Assembly (NCBI RefSeq): GCF_015160875.1
Contig: NZ_CP063374.1
Location: 1,860,001-1,924,000, forward strand
Origin: Streptomyces chromofuscus
GTDB taxonomy: Bacteria > Actinomycetota > Actinomycetes > Streptomycetales > Streptomycetaceae
Direction of reading: 5' to 3'
DNA length: 64,000 nt
A program made the translations under genes and the position numbers. Every line of letters starts with the position of its first letter. The first letter of the stretch is position 1. Below the pieces are notes generated by a model. That model did not search any database. It was not told where the DNA came from and saw nothing but the letters and a program-made list of their open reading frames with translations. This document shows, in pieces, positions 62,967 through 64,000 of this stretch.

Positions 62967-63009
62967 CGGCGGCACCACCCCGACGCCGAGCGCCGGGGTG
63001 GTGCCGCCG
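62967..63009. terminator. Stem-loop between the FG-GAP and nuclease-like genes
   Basis: A perfect 16-bp inverted repeat (62967-62982 and 62994-63009) encloses an 11-base loop. It stands just downstream of the minus-strand FG-GAP gene and is its probable terminator. Confidence 0.85.
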
Positions 63010-63016
63010 GAGTGGG

Positions 63017-64000
63017 TTACCGCGCCGCGTAGCCGAAGCGGTCGCCGGCTGCCGGGAGGCCGCCCGCGCCGGGCTGGTAGGTCGTGACGGGGGCGACGGC
63101 GCCGCCGGCGGTCACGTTCGACAGGGGCAGGGCGTACAGGGTGCCGTAGGTGCTGGGGCCCAGCGGCAGGCCGACGTACAGCTTGGTGCCGGTGTAGCGG
63201 ATGCTCGAACCCAGCTGCTGGTCGGCGCCGGGCGCGGTGGGAATGCCGTCGCCGTCACCCGCCTCCAGCCACCGGTCGTTGGCGCCCGGGGCGCCCAGCA
63301 GGGAGAAGGTGTGCACCGCGCCGGCCTTGGCCGCCGTGCCGATGGCCTCGCCGGGGGCGCCCACGGCCAGCTTCATCGTGGCGGTGGTGCTCAGGGCCCG
63401 CGGGGCGGTGTTGATCGCGGTCACGGTGGTGCCCATGCGGTCGCCGTCCTCCCCGGTGCCGGTCACGTCGTCCTCGCCGGTGCCCTGGGAGATGCCGTAG
63501 AGCTGGGTGACGGTGCCCGCGGCGGTGACACGGAAGGTCAGGGCGGTGCCGGCATCGGCCTTGGAGACGCCGTCGACGTCGAGGTCCTCGCCGGGGGCGC
63601 CGACCGCGAGGATCGAGTCGGTGGCGGCGGCCGCGCCGGAGGGGCGGTACGGGGCCAGGGCCAGGGAGTAGCCGAACTGGTCGCCCGCCTCCGCGCCGCC
63701 GGAGACGGTGTCGAGGTCCTGGTCGAGCCCGAACTTCGGGGTGGGCAGGCCCGCGGAGGTCAGGGTGTGGCTGAACACCGCCAGGTTGCCGGCGCCGGCG
63801 TCCTCGCCGATGGCCTCACCGGGAGCGCCGACGGCGAAGAAGTTGGGGTCGGCCGCGACCGAGCCGCCGAAGCCGTCGTTCGCCTCCGCGCCGCCGGGCA
63901 CATCGGCGCTGTCCTGGTGGAAGACGATGCTGGTGGTGCCGTGGAGGTAGAAGGCGGCGCCGGCCTTCGCCAGGCCGCCGACGGCCTCCCCGGGCGCGCC
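63017..64000 (-). CDS. FG-GAP repeat (integrin-like beta-propeller) protein, N-terminus outside the window
   Basis: The C-terminal 327 residues of a longer protein whose 5' end lies beyond base 64000; the open frame runs unbroken to the edge, so an ATG near 63900 would be false. The sequence is built of blades with repeated LAVGAPGEAIG-type motifs (VGAPGEAIG three or more times, VGAPGEDLDVDG once), each followed by AGAxxxF and a Ca-binding-like D.D.DG region, the FG-GAP/integrin alpha signature. Such proteins are extracellular in Streptomyces. The last blade ends GGLPAAGDRFGYAAR. Confidence 0.88.
   Translation of the reverse strand, partial: GAPGEAVGGLAKAGAAFYLHGTTSIVFHQDSADVPGGAEANDGFGGSVAADPNFFAVGAPGEAIGEDAGAGNLAVFSHTLTSAGLPTPKFGLDQDLDTVSGGAEAGDQFGYSLALAPYRPSGAAAATDSILAVGAPGEDLDVDGVSKADAGTALTFRVTAAGTVTQLYGISQGTGEDDVTGTGEDGDRMGTTVTAINTAPRALSTTATMKLAVGAPGEAIGTAAKAGAVHTFSLLGAPGANDRWLEAGDGDGIPTAPGADQQLGSSIRYTGTKLYVGLPLGPSTYGTLYALPLSNVTAGGAVAPVTTYQPGAGGLPAAGDRFGYAAR

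Noticed and set aside
63017-63901. An ATG-type start for the FG-GAP protein near 63901
   Set aside because: The same repeat pattern continues in frame to the window edge, so the protein is truncated by the window and does not start there.

Overview
The window is very GC-rich, with coding frames closed almost entirely by G/C third positions. Genes commonly start with GTG and overlap as GTGA or ATGA. Together with the gene content (PiT phosphate transporter behind a PHO box, large cobalamin operon, ectABCD, an LAxTG-anchored protein of the SCO1860 type) this points to a Streptomyces chromosome. The content recalls the central part of the S. coelicolor chromosome, but that is from memory and was not checked by alignment. 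No tRNA, rRNA, IS element, prophage or CRISPR array is visible.

Layout. 1-7.4 kb: an acetate-type sodium symporter with its DUF485 partner (minus strand), two tandem secreted subtilases, and a coupled pair of a TMEM86/YhhN-type lysoplasmalogenase and an alkylglycerol-monooxygenase-like di-iron hydroxylase. 7.5-16.5 kb: DnaQ-like exonuclease with BRCT, a Cys-rich small protein, SURF1, a GH15 trehalase/glucoamylase-like enzyme, an atypical SDR, a five-gene Asp23/Gls24-AmaP envelope-stress operon with a divergent sixth gene, and a crotonase. 16.5-24.4 kb: small HTH protein, ABC-F ATPase, PQQ-like lipoprotein/secreted protein, VOC protein, an unrecognised 456-residue protein, an alpha/beta hydrolase and a class II aldolase.

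24.8-45 kb: PHO-box-controlled phosphate transporter and a small membrane protein; then a B12 riboswitch heading a near-continuous cobalamin block (cobD, cobQ, cobN, a ChlID-type chelatase, cobO, cobB, cobI, then cobM, cobL, cbiG-cobJ fusion, cobH, cbiX and a CobC-like aminotransferase). The block is interrupted only by a divergently read ZIP metal transporter. Almost every junction inside it is a 1-4 base start/stop overlap, so translation is probably coupled throughout. cobG, cobK, cobF and the lower-ligand genes are not in the window.

45-53.6 kb: sortase-type cell-wall protein, penicillin-binding-type serine hydrolase, amidohydrolase, polar amino-acid ABC transporter (binding protein, permease, ATPase), class V aminotransferase, a six-copy ~71-bp tandem repeat and a DinB-like protein. 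53.9-57.2 kb: the complete ectoine/5-hydroxyectoine operon ectABCD. 57.3-64 kb: minus-strand genes including a PLP aminotransferase, a DsbA/FrnE-type oxidoreductase, DUF1349 and DUF1963-like proteins, a large secreted nuclease-like protein and the C-terminal part of an FG-GAP repeat protein that runs off the window.

The least textbook items are the AGMO-like plus lysoplasmalogenase pair (a possible ether-lipid cleavage module), the secreted nuclease with a DUF1963-like gene directly behind it, a short leader ORF with its own Shine-Dalgarno between the B12 riboswitch and cobD, and several families of short tandem repeats in intergenic or linker positions.
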